A stretch of 8,902 bases of DNA from Desulfobacterales bacterium (GTDB lineage: Bacteria; Desulfobacterota; Desulfobacteria; Desulfobacterales; UBA5852). The notes beneath the pieces were generated by a model. The model saw only the letters and a program-made list of their open reading frames with translations, searched no databases and was not told the origin of the DNA. Both the position numbers and the translations under genes were made by a program. Positions 1 to 8,300 of the stretch are shown piece by piece (position 1 is the first letter of the stretch; each line of letters opens with the position of its first letter). Where the stretch lies: the NCBI GenBank assembly GCA_030066455.1, contig JASJBQ010000193.1, forward strand, positions 1-8,902. Direction: 5' to 3'.

Positions 1-153
1 AACGAGACCGACGATAATTTGGGCCGCCAGGCTCATCCGCTTGCGCGGTTTGACTTCCACAACGTGGCCTTCATGGTCATCAACAGCGGGGACCTTTTCG
101 GATTCACTTTTGGCGAAGCGCTTTTCGGGAGGGGTGTTGTCGGCTGTTGTCAT
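1..153 (-). CDS. Probable dicarboxylate/amino-acid:cation symporter, N-terminal fragment
   Basis: Only the first 51 codons are inside the window; the gene runs off the left edge. The reading frame opens with ATG at 153-151 and is stop-free to position 1. The protein starts with a hydrophilic, charged stretch of about 39 residues rich in K, E and D, then KPRKRMSLAAQIIVGLV. This basic-to-hydrophobic transition looks like the cytoplasmic entry to the first membrane helix of the DAACS family (GltP/DctA-type proton- or sodium-coupled carriers of glutamate or C4-dicarboxylates in the inner membrane). The charged N-terminal extension is longer than in short members of that family. The ribosome binding site is weak (an AAGTGAG-like stretch just before ATG). 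The gene follows the lipase gene on the same strand after 108 bp, but a terminator candidate lies between them. Too little is visible to exclude another membrane protein; the family call rests on the first-helix resemblance alone. Confidence 0.45.
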   Translation of the reverse strand, partial: MTTADNTPPEKRFAKSESEKVPAVDDHEGHVVEVKPRKRMSLAAQIIVGLV

Positions 154-223
154 GATCTCACTTCGCGGGACCGGGTTTAGGATGTGGATGTCCGCCCTGG
201 GTCCAAGCGGAGCATCAGGAGCT

Positions 224-253
224 TACATATCGAAAAGCATGGGCCGATAGCAA
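224..253 (-). promoter_or_regulatory. Candidate promoter for the symporter gene
   Basis: On the minus strand, TTGCTA (253-248) and TATGTA (229-224) are separated by 18 bp. These match the sigma-70 -35 and -10 consensus at 4 of 6 and 3 of 6 positions. It would give a leader of roughly 60-65 nt before the ATG at 153. A short inverted repeat (TCCGC at 191-195 with GCGGA at 207-211) lies in that leader. The match is modest. The placement is supported mainly by the terminator candidate immediately upstream, which would leave the symporter gene needing its own promoter. Confidence 0.25.
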
Positions 254-261
254 TCCGAAAG

Positions 262-1149
262 TTAAAAAACGGCAGACCGCATCGCCGGTTCGCCGGTCGG
301 AGCCGATGCGGCCGGATGGGGGGCGGTGGCCAGCGCATCGTGGACGGCCGCGGCGATCCGGCGATGGGCGTCGTCGGTGGGATGGTGGGTATCCCAGAAC
401 ATATAGGATTTGGCCGTGGGCTGATTCACCATCAGCATGTGGGTCGCGTTGTCGAAAACCCCGTCGGCCACAAACCGGTTCATGCGCGCAAAGATATCGA
501 TCTCGATCAGATTGACGTCCCGGCGATAGGGGGCCAGCGCATGGGCAAGCGATTGATTGAAAGCGGCCGCCATCTTGGCGCCGCCGCTCGGGTTATCGAC
601 AAACCGACGGCGCAGGCCCTGCCCGTTCATGTGCAGGTTATGCCCGTTCATCATCGGCGTCAGGCCCAGATTGGGCAGGTTCATGACCAGGATATGCTTG
701 GCGCCGGCCCCGATGAGACGCTCGATGCCGTACACGATATTCGTAACCGCTTTTTCGATCGCCACGCGGGGATCACCGGTGCGCTTGAGCAAATCGTTGC
801 CGCCGATCCAAATCGCATATAGCTTGTCATGCGAGGCCGTCCCCATCATCTGGAGATAGGCATCGATCTGCCAGCAGAAGCTCCACCTGGCCGAATCGGT
901 TGCCGGGTGGTAATCGGTCTGGGCGCTGCTATAGGCCATATCCAGCAACCCCACCCCCAACCGCTCCGCCAGATAGTCCGCCCACACACGTCCGTTGGAG
1001 CTGATGCGCAGCCCATAGCCGTCTTCCGGACCGTTATCGGACAAACTGTCCCCGAAGACAACGATTCCGCCGTAGGCCTGGACCGTTGCCGGCCATGGCC
1101 ACATCAGGCAAAACGCCAATACGATGGCGAACAATATGCGCGTGGACAT
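262..1149 (-). CDS. Secreted GDSL/SGNH-family lipase or esterase
   Basis: Encodes a 295-residue hydrolase of the SGNH/GDSL superfamily (phospholipase/lecithinase/hemolysin type), expected to cleave ester bonds of lipids or acylated compounds outside the cytoplasm. Residues 1-25 form a typical signal peptide: an Arg near the N-terminus, a hydrophobic core, and a VQA cleavage site before Tyr26. Block I is FGDSLSDNG with nucleophile Ser35. Block III is IWIGGNDLL with Asn118. Block V is WDTHHPTDDAH, giving Asp253 and His256. A VMNLPNLGLTPMM stretch typical of the family is also present. In block II the region reads DMAYSSAQT, so the usual glycine is a serine. The frame is open 68 codons further upstream to 1353, but I chose ATG 1149 because it follows a clear Shine-Dalgarno sequence and places the signal peptide at the N-terminus. 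It is transcribed divergently from the AsmA-like genes and ends in a terminator candidate. The natural substrate cannot be told from sequence. Confidence 0.92.
   Translation of the reverse strand: MSTRILFAIVLAFCLMWPWPATVQAYGGIVVFGDSLSDNGPEDGYGLRISSNGRVWADYLAERLGVGLLDMAYSSAQTDYHPATDSARWSFCWQIDAYLQMMGTASHDKLYAIWIGGNDLLKRTGDPRVAIEKAVTNIVYGIERLIGAGAKHILVMNLPNLGLTPMMNGHNLHMNGQGLRRRFVDNPSGGAKMAAAFNQSLAHALAPYRRDVNLIEIDIFARMNRFVADGVFDNATHMLMVNQPTAKSYMFWDTHHPTDDAHRRIAAAVHDALATAPHPAASAPTGEPAMRSAVF
264..314 (-). terminator. Rho-independent terminator overlapping the lipase stop codon
   Basis: Read on the minus strand, an 8-bp perfect stem is formed by CCGCATCG (311-304) and CGATGCGG (284-277). A second short stem, CCGG/CCGG with a CGAA loop (296-285), sits inside it. 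The hairpin is followed after seven bases by six T residues (269-264), and the TAA stop codon of the lipase gene (264-262) begins at the last T. An alternative outer pairing of CGGC (314-311) with GCCG (273-270) would bring the stem base right up to the T run at the cost of a small bulge. GC-rich hairpin plus T tract is the standard signature of an intrinsic terminator. What is unusual is that the hairpin lies entirely inside the final codons. Confidence 0.6.
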
Positions 1150-1438
1150 TGCAAAACGCCTCCCTGCCGTGGTGTGACACGTCAAGACGGTCGAGCCGAT
1201 GGATGCCTGACGCGTCTTCGGTATGGCGAAGGTCGCATTTTCGTAAACCGCCGACTGCGCGGCCAGCTCCGCAGCAAGTCGACACCGTTCTCGCCGGGCA
1301 GCGGCCAACCGGCCGTCCGAACGGCTGCGACACAGGCGCATCGAAGATTGCAAGCCCTCGCGGAAATGGCTAAGGTGGAGCTTGCCGGATATTAGCGGAT
1401 CGATTCGTCGGATTCAACGCCCGAAAAGCCCTCAAGCC
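1150..1438. other. Divergent intergenic region between lipase and AsmA-like genes
   Basis: This 289-bp region must hold the promoters for the leftward lipase gene and the rightward AsmA-like gene. No strong sigma-70 site stands out. The best rightward candidate is TTGCAA (starting near 1348), 17 bp, then TAAGGT; the best leftward one is TTTACG, 16 bp, then CATACC. Both are weak. A compact set of inverted repeats lies at 1298-1328: CGGCC (1302-1306) with GGCCG (1311-1315), and CCGT (1313-1316) with ACGG (1321-1324). Outer bases GCAG (1298-1301) can pair with CTGC (1325-1328). This could be a regulator site or just GC-rich chance. No RNA gene or small gene with its own ribosome binding site is evident. 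Confidence 0.4.
1159..1164 (-). promoter_or_regulatory. Ribosome binding site fixing the lipase start
   Basis: GGGAGG on the minus strand, nine bases before ATG 1149. It decides between this start and the longer open frame reaching 1353, whose extra 68 residues (rich in Arg and Ala) would bury the signal peptide. Confidence 0.75.
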
Positions 1439-4400
1439 ATGCACAAATCCAAAATCGCCCTGTTCTTGCTGATCGGGTTGGTTCTATTGACCGCCGCGGC
1501 TATAGGGGCGCTCTGGCTCGTCGAACCCGCCATTTTTCGCGACCAGATAGAAACCCGTGCCAGCAAGGCTTTCGGCCGCACCTTCCGTATCCAGGGGGAC
1601 ATTGCGTTAGAGCGATCCCTGCGCCCCCGGGTCATTCTCCAAGGTATTACCATCGCCAACCCGGACTGGGCCGCCGCCAAGGATTTCGCGCGGGCTGAAG
1701 AGGTCGCCGTCCAGGTGGCCCTGATCCCGTTGCTGCTCGGCGAAATTCAGGTACTGGATGTCCGGTTTGCAGGCGTGGAGCTCTTTACGGAAATTCGCCC
1801 CGATGGCGCCAATAATTTTACGTTCGGTAAAGACGACGATCGGCACGCGACGCAACGGCTGCCGTCCATCGAACGGCTGTTGATCCGCAATGCCGTCATC
1901 CATCATCGGTTGGCACGCGGCAAGATCGATCGCTACGAGGTTGCCCGGGCGCAGCTCTGGAACATGCCCGGCGAACCGGAACGGATCGAGGCCGAGGGTT
2001 CGACGAAAGGCATGCAGTTCCGTATCCAGTTCGCCGCCGATGCCGCAGCCGAGTTGTCGGGGCCCCAAAACCCGTGGTCCGTGAACCTGGACATGCAAGG
2101 CCCCGATATGAACCTGGCCTTCGACGGGCAGATGGCGCAGGCCAACACCTGGGACCAACTCGAGGGCCGCCTGGTCGCCCGCGGGCAGCAGGTGGAAGGA
2201 TTGGAAACGCTTTTCGAGGCCCAAATCCCCCTGGCAGGTCCGTTTGAGATCGCCGCGGATCTGCGGTCCCGCGAGGGGGTTTACCGCCTGACCGATCTGG
2301 TCGCCCGGGGGCAGGGACCTTCCGGCCGACCACGGATCGAGATTACCGGCGGTACCGTTTCCGGTGGACCGGACGCCCCGCTGGCCATCGACCTTCAGGG
2401 CCAACTCGATGAGACACCGCTGACCTTGCGGTTGGCATCCGAACGCCTGCCGTTGCAGAAGGCATCCCCGTCCCCCTGGCCGCTGACGGCCGCCCTGACC
2501 CTGGCAGACACCGCGCTTGATATCGAGGGGGCCGTGACCACCGCGCCCACCGGTGCGAAGCACTTCCGCTTCGATGGCCGGCTCGAAGGCGATACCCTCG
2601 ATACGCTGGCCCGGTTGGTGGGCCGCGATTTTCCCCGGACAGGCGCCTATCAGCTGAAATTCAAGGCCGCTTTCGGAGAGAACGGCGGCGAGATCACCGG
2701 TCTCGAAGGTTTCATCGGCGACACCGAACGCTGGCGGACGATCCAGATCGATGACGGTCACGCATCCGCCGACTTACAGGGGCGCCTGACGGCCGGGGCA
2801 GCCGCTGCAATCGCTGACGTTCCCCTGACCCTGAATCTGCAAGCTGGACCCCAAACCGACGCCGGCGTGCCGGTTCGCATCGAGGCCGCGCTGCCGGGCT
2901 GCGCGCTCAAGGCCGACGGCACCGTCACCACCAGCGGCGATCACCCGGCATGGCAACTGGCCGCGACGATGAGCGGCGACCGCCTCGATGGCCTGGGCAA
3001 CTTGATGGCGGTCTCCCTTCCCGACGTCGGAAACTACGATGTGCGTGCGCGCATTCACGGCGACGGCCGGGTGCACGAACTGCGCAATCTCCAGGCCCAG
3101 GTCGGCGCCAATCGATTTTCCGGAACCGTACGCTGGGAAGACAAGGGGCCGCGGCCTCTGCTGACCGCGCAGTTGTCCTCCGGGCGCCTGGCGCTGGGCG
3201 CCCTGAAGAACTTTACCGCCGGCCCCGCGCCGACGTCGGGGCCGCCCGGTTGGTTGAGCCGTCCCCTCCCGCTGGATTGGCTTGACGCCCTTGACGCCCG
3301 GCTGGAAATCGATGTGGCGCATATCGCCGGCGGTGCGATCGATGCGGAAGCGGTCCGGGCGTCCATCGAATTGTCCGAGGGGCGCCTTAGCGCCCCGTTC
3401 CAGGCCAGGATCTTCGATGCCCCTGCCGAAGGCCGGTTGCGTCTGGCCCGTCGCCGGGGCCTCGCCGATGTTGCCCTCCAGGGCACCATCGGCCGTGTGG
3501 ATGCCGCCAAGACTTTCCGGGCGCTTGATCTCCCGGCGATCGTCGACGGCCGCGTGGACGCCATCGAGTTCGAGGGTCGCAGCAGCGGCGCCACACCGCA
3601 GACCCTGCTCGACCAGGCCGAGGCAACCCTGCGTTTCGATCCGGCCCGTTTGCGGTATGAAGGCCTGATGGTCGCCCAGGAGGTTGCGGTCACCGTCGCC
3701 CGGGCCGAAATCGTGGCCCGCCCCGACCGTCCGCTGACCGCCAAGGTAAGCGGCGTCTTTCAAACGATCCCCTTCGAGGCCACCCTTCAGGCAGGACGCC
3801 CGGCCGACTGGCGCAGCGACGCCAAGCCGCTTCCGGTCAAGATGGCGCTGCAAACGACCGATCTGAACTTCAAGGCCGAAGGGACGATTACCCGGCCCTT
3901 TGAAGCCATGGCATTCGATCTGACCCATGAATTAAGCGGTAGGCAAATCGAAGCCCTCTCCCCCCTGATCGATATCGCCCTGCCCCTGCGCGGCCAATTC
4001 CGCAGCCGGGGATCGCTGGCCGCCCGCGGCGACCGCCTCCGCTACAACGAGGATCTCAAGGTCGGCAAAAGCGATCTGCAGGCCGCCCTGACGGTCTGGC
4101 AGGGCCCCGGCCGCCCCCGGATCAGTGCCCGGTTGACATCCCAGGCCATTCACCTGGATGACATCAAACTGTACGAAACCCAGGCGCCTGGATCCGCTGC
4201 GACGCAGAAGCGTTATCTGATACCCGACTACGCACTTCCGCTCGACACCCTGCGTTCATTGGACCTGGAACTCGACCTCAAGGCCGAGCGCATCGTCACG
4301 CAAAAGGGCGACCTCAGTGACCTAACCTCACGCGCCCGCCTCCAGGACGGCCACTTGACGTCGACGCTCACGATGAAGGGTTTCACCGGTGCAAGTCTGC

Positions 4401-5104
4401 GTAAGGTGCTGGAGGTGAACGCTGCTGTCGATCCGCCCCAGAACCGACTGCAGTTCGATGCCCAGGATGTGGACTACGGTTTTCTGCAGCAGCAGGTCCT
4501 GGATCAGGATCTCGCCGAGGGATTGGTCGATGTGCAGATCGATCTGGCCGGATCCGGAACGACCCGACGCCGCTTCCTGGCCAACGCCGATGGTTATGTC
4601 ACCATCATCGGGGGCCCCGGCCGGATCACCGGTCGGCGGCTGGACCTGTGGGCCGCGGATCTGATCCCGACCCTGCTCTCGCCGCGCTGGCAGCGCCAGA
4701 GCAGCACCGAGCTCAACTGCATGGTGGCCCACGTCGGGGTGGAAAAGGGGCAGGCCACCATCGAGGACCTCTTGTTCGACACGCAGCGCATTACGATTGC
4801 CGGCAGCGGTAGGATTGAAATGGAAACCGAAGCCATCGACATCTTGATCGCCCCGCGCCCCAAGCGGGCCAGCCTGATCAGTCTGGCCAACCCGGTGGAA
4901 ATCACCGGCACGCTGGCCGAACCCGACGTATCCGTAGCCCAGTTGCCCAGCCGGCGGCGGCTGGGGCGCACCGGTCTTCTGGCCGGCCTGATCAATCCGG
5001 CATTTCTGCTCACGGTATTCAGCGACATCGGCACCAACGTGTCCAACCCCTGTGAGGCCGCCATCGACCGCGCCCAGGAAGCCGCAGACCTCGAACCGGA
5101 CTGA
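1439..5104 (+). CDS. AsmA family protein (first of two tandem paralogues)
   Basis: Encodes a 1221-residue AsmA-like protein, expected to be anchored in the inner membrane with a long periplasmic part. AsmA, YhdP and TamB relatives act in phospholipid transport and outer-membrane homeostasis. Residues 6-28 form one hydrophobic anchor after a basic start. The family's N-terminal region follows, with FGRTFRIQGD, NPDW (74-77) and ANNFTFG (124-130). A repeated module begins near residues 242, 378, 507 and 826. A GRSSGATPQTLLDQAEATL stretch resembles the AsmA motif just before the last third. The C-terminal AsmA-type domain (about 1040-1170) holds LNCMVAH, APRPK and LANPVEITGTLAEPDV, then RTGLLAGLINPAFLLT (1177-1192) and Cys1205. 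The ATG at 1439 is chosen because it aligns exactly with the paralogue's start at 5308. An in-frame TTG at 1382, preceded by AAGG at a good distance, would add 19 residues and cannot be ruled out; ATG 1439 has no clear ribosome binding site. No frameshift or internal stop. The exact lipid cargo is unknown. Confidence 0.92.
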   Translation: MHKSKIALFLLIGLVLLTAAAIGALWLVEPAIFRDQIETRASKAFGRTFRIQGDIALERSLRPRVILQGITIANPDWAAAKDFARAEEVAVQVALIPLLLGEIQVLDVRFAGVELFTEIRPDGANNFTFGKDDDRHATQRLPSIERLLIRNAVIHHRLARGKIDRYEVARAQLWNMPGEPERIEAEGSTKGMQFRIQFAADAAAELSGPQNPWSVNLDMQGPDMNLAFDGQMAQANTWDQLEGRLVARGQQVEGLETLFEAQIPLAGPFEIAADLRSREGVYRLTDLVARGQGPSGRPRIEITGGTVSGGPDAPLAIDLQGQLDETPLTLRLASERLPLQKASPSPWPLTAALTLADTALDIEGAVTTAPTGAKHFRFDGRLEGDTLDTLARLVGRDFPRTGAYQLKFKAAFGENGGEITGLEGFIGDTERWRTIQIDDGHASADLQGRLTAGAAAAIADVPLTLNLQAGPQTDAGVPVRIEAALPGCALKADGTVTTSGDHPAWQLAATMSGDRLDGLGNLMAVSLPDVGNYDVRARIHGDGRVHELRNLQAQVGANRFSGTVRWEDKGPRPLLTAQLSSGRLALGALKNFTAGPAPTSGPPGWLSRPLPLDWLDALDARLEIDVAHIAGGAIDAEAVRASIELSEGRLSAPFQARIFDAPAEGRLRLARRRGLADVALQGTIGRVDAAKTFRALDLPAIVDGRVDAIEFEGRSSGATPQTLLDQAEATLRFDPARLRYEGLMVAQEVAVTVARAEIVARPDRPLTAKVSGVFQTIPFEATLQAGRPADWRSDAKPLPVKMALQTTDLNFKAEGTITRPFEAMAFDLTHELSGRQIEALSPLIDIALPLRGQFRSRGSLAARGDRLRYNEDLKVGKSDLQAALTVWQGPGRPRISARLTSQAIHLDDIKLYETQAPGSAATQKRYLIPDYALPLDTLRSLDLELDLKAERIVTQKGDLSDLTSRARLQDGHLTSTLTMKGFTGASLRKVLEVNAAVDPPQNRLQFDAQDVDYGFLQQQVLDQDLAEGLVDVQIDLAGSGTTRRRFLANADGYVTIIGGPGRITGRRLDLWAADLIPTLLSPRWQRQSSTELNCMVAHVGVEKGQATIEDLLFDTQRITIAGSGRIEMETEAIDILIAPRPKRASLISLANPVEITGTLAEPDVSVAQLPSRRRLGRTGLLAGLINPAFLLTVFSDIGTNVSNPCEAAIDRAQEAADLEPD
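2162..4176 (+). repeat. Four internal repeat modules in the first AsmA-like protein
   Basis: A module of about 80-100 residues starts at codons near 2162, 2570, 2957 and 3914 (residues 242, 378, 507 and 826). Each head has a G-x-x-(L/V/I)-(D/E)-x-L pattern, then LP or a similar pair, a G-x-(Y/F) turn, and a run of alternating hydrophobic and polar residues ending in a G-x-x-x-(L/F) strand. Examples are GDRLDGLGNLMAVSLPDVG and GRQIEALSPLIDIALPLRG. The first three are spaced 129-136 residues apart. The gap of 319 before the fourth may hide degenerate copies. This fits the repeating beta-groove build of the AsmA/TamB superfamily. Similarity is at protein level only, judged by eye. Confidence 0.6.
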
Positions 5105-5117
5105 AATTTTCCTGCCT

Positions 5118-5152
5118 AGCGCCGTTTTCCATCGGAGCGCATCCGCGGCGCT
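5118..5152 (+). other. Bipartite hairpin between the AsmA-like genes
   Basis: AGCGCCG (5118-5124) pairs perfectly with CGGCGCT (5146-5152). Directly inside its 3' arm, CGGA (5133-5136) pairs with TCCG (5142-5145) around a GCGCA loop, leaving TTTTCCAT as a bulge on the 5' side. It begins 14 bases after the stop of the first AsmA-like gene. There is no T run after it on either strand, so it is not a standard intrinsic terminator. It may protect the upstream mRNA end, slow polymerase, or be chance pairing in GC-rich DNA. Confidence 0.35.
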
Positions 5153-5247
5153 GCAGCATCGGCCGACAACCGACGGCGGGATGGCACCCGTCGAATGGGG
5201 CGGTAATCCTTCTGGTGCTTGTCACCCATGCCCCGAATGGTATACGG

Positions 5248-5275
5248 TTGGCGGGTCGCACCAAGTCTGTATCTT
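5248..5275 (+). promoter_or_regulatory. Candidate promoter for the second AsmA-like gene
   Basis: TTGGCG (5248-5253), 16 bp, TATCTT (5270-5275). Both hexamers match the sigma-70 consensus at 4 of 6 positions. Transcription would begin near 5282, just before ATG 5284 and about 26 bases before ATG 5308. The 203-bp gap and hairpin upstream make a separate promoter reasonable, but co-transcription with the first gene is equally possible. The rest of 5105-5307 holds no other supported feature. Confidence 0.28.
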
Positions 5276-5307
5276 TTCAATTCATGAGGCCGGTACCCCG
5301 AACAGCG

Positions 5308-8300
5308 ATGCGCCCGCCCAAACTCGCCCTGATTTTCTTTACCGTTTTACTGCTCTGCGCCGCCGTGGCCGTGGGGGCCTTGCTGCTGGTGGACCCCGAT
5401 GTCTTTCACGATCAACTGGAAGCGCTGGCCAGCGACGCATTCGGGCGCGACTTCCGCATCGGGGGCGCCATCGGTATCAAGCGCTCGCTGCGCCCGCAAT
5501 TCATCCTTAAAGAAATTACGATCGACAATCCGGACTGGGCCGCCGGACCGCATTTTGCCCGGGCGGACCACGTCGCCGTCCGGGTCGCCCTTCTGCCGCT
5601 TCTGCGCGGCGCGCTGCGGATAAGGGACGTTACCTTTACGGGCGTGGAGATTCACATCGAAGATGGCCCCGGGGACGCGAATAACTATTCCTTCGGTGAA
5701 GTCGCTGATCGTCATTCACTCCGCCAGCTGCCTTCAATCGAGCGAATGCTGGTCCGCGATACGGTCATCCATTATCGCCCGCCCGACGGCCCCGGCCGCC
5801 GTTTGGAAATTGCCACCGCGCGGCTCTGGAACATACCCGGCGAACCGGAACGTATCGCAGCCGAGGGGATGGCGCAGGGCCTTCAATATACCCTTGACTT
5901 TACTTCTGAACCCGACGCTGAACGATCGGGCCCCCAGCATCCCTGGTCCGTCAGACTGGACATGCAGGGCGCCGGTCTGGCACTGATCATCGAAGGCCAG
6001 ATGCGCCCGGCCTTCGCATGGCGGCAGTTCGATGGCCGCATCGCCATTCGCGGTGAAGAAACGGACCAACTGGCCATCCTCCTGGGGACGAAACTGCCGT
6101 CAGCGGGCCCTTTCGACATCGCCGCGGCAATCAATTCGAACCAGGACACCTTTAAACTGACGGACCTGAAGGCCCGCATCGCTAAAATTGCCAACAGGCA
6201 TGATATCCGAATCGCGGACGGCGATTTATCCGCCGGTGGCAGCGCCCCCTTCCGGCTGAACCTTCGGGGGACGCTCGACGATAATCCCCTGGTATTGCGG
6301 CTGGAAAGCGAGGGCTCAAAGGCACCGGACGCACCGCAGCCCGTGACCGCCACCTTGCAGATTGCCGACACCGAACTCGGCGTTCGAGGAAAAACCTCCT
6401 CAGCCGACGGTCAGCCAGGCCTCACGCTCGAGGGACGGATCCAAGGCCGCCGCCTCGATACGCTGACGCGGCTCTTGGATCTTGATCTGCCTTCAGCCGG
6501 TCCCTATCAGTTTTCGTTCCAGGCCGGCATCGGGGACCGGGGCTATGGGCTCGACCGGTTGGCCGGTGAAATCAAAGGCATCCAGCCGTGGGATACGATC
6601 CAGTTTGCGAACGGTCGTGCTGCGGTGGGACCGGACGGATCGATTGACGCGGCCATCGAGGCCCGGCTCAACGATGTCCCGCTGACCGTGTCATTCACGG
6701 GTCACCCCGAGACTTCCGACGAAAAGGACCGTAGGGCGCTGCGTCTGCAACTGGATGCGTCATTGCCGGGAACGGGGCTGACCGGCAAGGGCGCGATCGT
6801 ATCCCTTGATGACCGCTTCCAGCTGGAACTTACGACCCACGTCCAGGGCGACCGCCTGGACATCCTGGGTTCCCTGATCGGCGTTGCGATGCCACTGGTC
6901 GGCCCCTACGATGTCAAGGCCGATCTCCTGAGCGCCGACGGCGCCCATAGCCTTCAGGATATCCGGATTAAACTGGGCGCCGATCGCATGCGCGGACAGC
7001 TTGAGTGGCGGGATCAGGCGCCACGCCCTATGCTGACAGGCCGCTTGAGGGCCGATCGTCTGGCTTTTAAAACGCTTTCACTGCTCGAAGCGCCAACGAC
7101 CGAACGCATCGGGTCGCCCATCGACCTCAGGTGGTTCAATACCTTTGACGCCCGGCTGGGAATCGCGGTCGCGCATCTGACGGGCAGTCCGATCCCTGTC
7201 AGAAACATCGATATGTCCGCGACGATGGCCGCCGGTCGCCTGGCGGTGCCCTTTCGCGCGCAAATCGCCGACGCGCCCTTCGAGGGCCAGTTGGTGCTTC
7301 ACCAGCCCGCTGACACCCCCGAGATCGCCCTGCACGCCGAGGCGGGCAGGATCGAAGCCGACCGGGCTTTCGAACAAATCCAACTTCCGGGGGTCGTCGA
7401 CGGCACCATCGATGCGATCCGCATCGAGGGCCGCAGCAGCGGCCGCTCATGGCCGTCGCTCCTCGACCGGGCGGTTTTGAAGGTGGCGCTTCCGTCGGCC
7501 GATATCCATTATGCGGGCCAATTTATCGGCCGCCCCATCGATCTGGTCGTCGAGACGGCCGAATTTTCAACCGCAGCGGGACAGCCGCTGAGCTCAACCT
7601 TTACGGGTAAAATCCAGGACATCCCCTTCGATGCCCGGGCCAACACGTCGCGCCTGGCCGAACTGGCATCCACGCAGACGCCGCTGCCGATCCGCTTGGA
7701 CCTGAAGACCGTCAACATGGAATTCAAAGGCCGCGGCACGGTGGCGCGACCGATTGACAAAAAAGTGTTCGACCTCGAACATGAAATCGCGGGGGACAAG
7801 ATCGAGGGGCTGGATCCGCTGGTCGATCTGGCCATATCCCTGCATGGCGCATTCAGCGCCCGGGGAACCATTGCCGGGCGCGGCGACCGCGTGACCTACA
7901 ACGAGGTCCTGCAGGTGGGCAAAAGCCATTTCGAAATGACGATGAACATCGATCAGGCGGGTCCCCGCCCCAAAATTTCAGCGCAAATCACTTCGGAGGA
8001 TCTATACCTGGAGGATGTCAAATTGCTGCCGAGTGGCGACGAGGCGGAAAAAGGCGAATACCTTATCCCCGACTTCAGTCTGCCCGTCGATTACCTGCGG
8101 GCATCGGATCTGAAAATGGACATCCATGCCCAGAACGTCCATAGCGACATCGGGCATCTTGGGGCGCTGAACTATAAAGTCACTATCAAGGACGGACATT
8201 TCGAAGCAAACAGCACGATATCGAATCCGGAAGGGGCCCGGCTCCGTGAATTCCTCGACCTGAATGCCGCCGTCAATCCCCCTGCCTATCATTACGAAGT

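Noticed and set aside
184..822. Plus-strand open frame of 212 codons opposite the lipase gene
   Set aside because: The minus strand carries all the SGNH catalytic blocks here; the plus-strand product has an atypical His/Gly/Arg-rich composition and no ribosome binding site.
1298..1328. Nested short inverted repeats in the divergent intergenic region, considered as an RNA element or riboswitch
   Set aside because: Stems are only 4-5 bp, partly overlapping and mutually exclusive, with no T run or known riboswitch core, so they are reported only as part of the intergenic region.
1150..1353. Upstream in-frame extension of the lipase gene
   Set aside because: The 68 extra residues are Arg/Ala-rich with no domain and would place a good signal peptide internally. 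A strong ribosome binding site at 1159-1164 supports the shorter start.
1607..2761. Minus-strand open frame of 384 codons inside the first AsmA-like gene
   Set aside because: It is antisense to an unbroken gene with clear family motifs. Its composition (Gly, Arg, Gln, Pro-rich) is what the complement of a GC-rich gene gives, and it has no recognisable domain.
2774..3928. A second minus-strand open frame of 384 codons inside the first AsmA-like gene
   Set aside because: Same reasoning. The equal length to the other antisense frame is coincidence; the two share no visible sequence similarity.
5052..5510. Plus-strand open frame bridging the two AsmA-like genes
   Set aside because: It overlaps the ends of both real genes in another frame, is low in recognisable structure, and the overlapping parts are clearly coding in their own frames.
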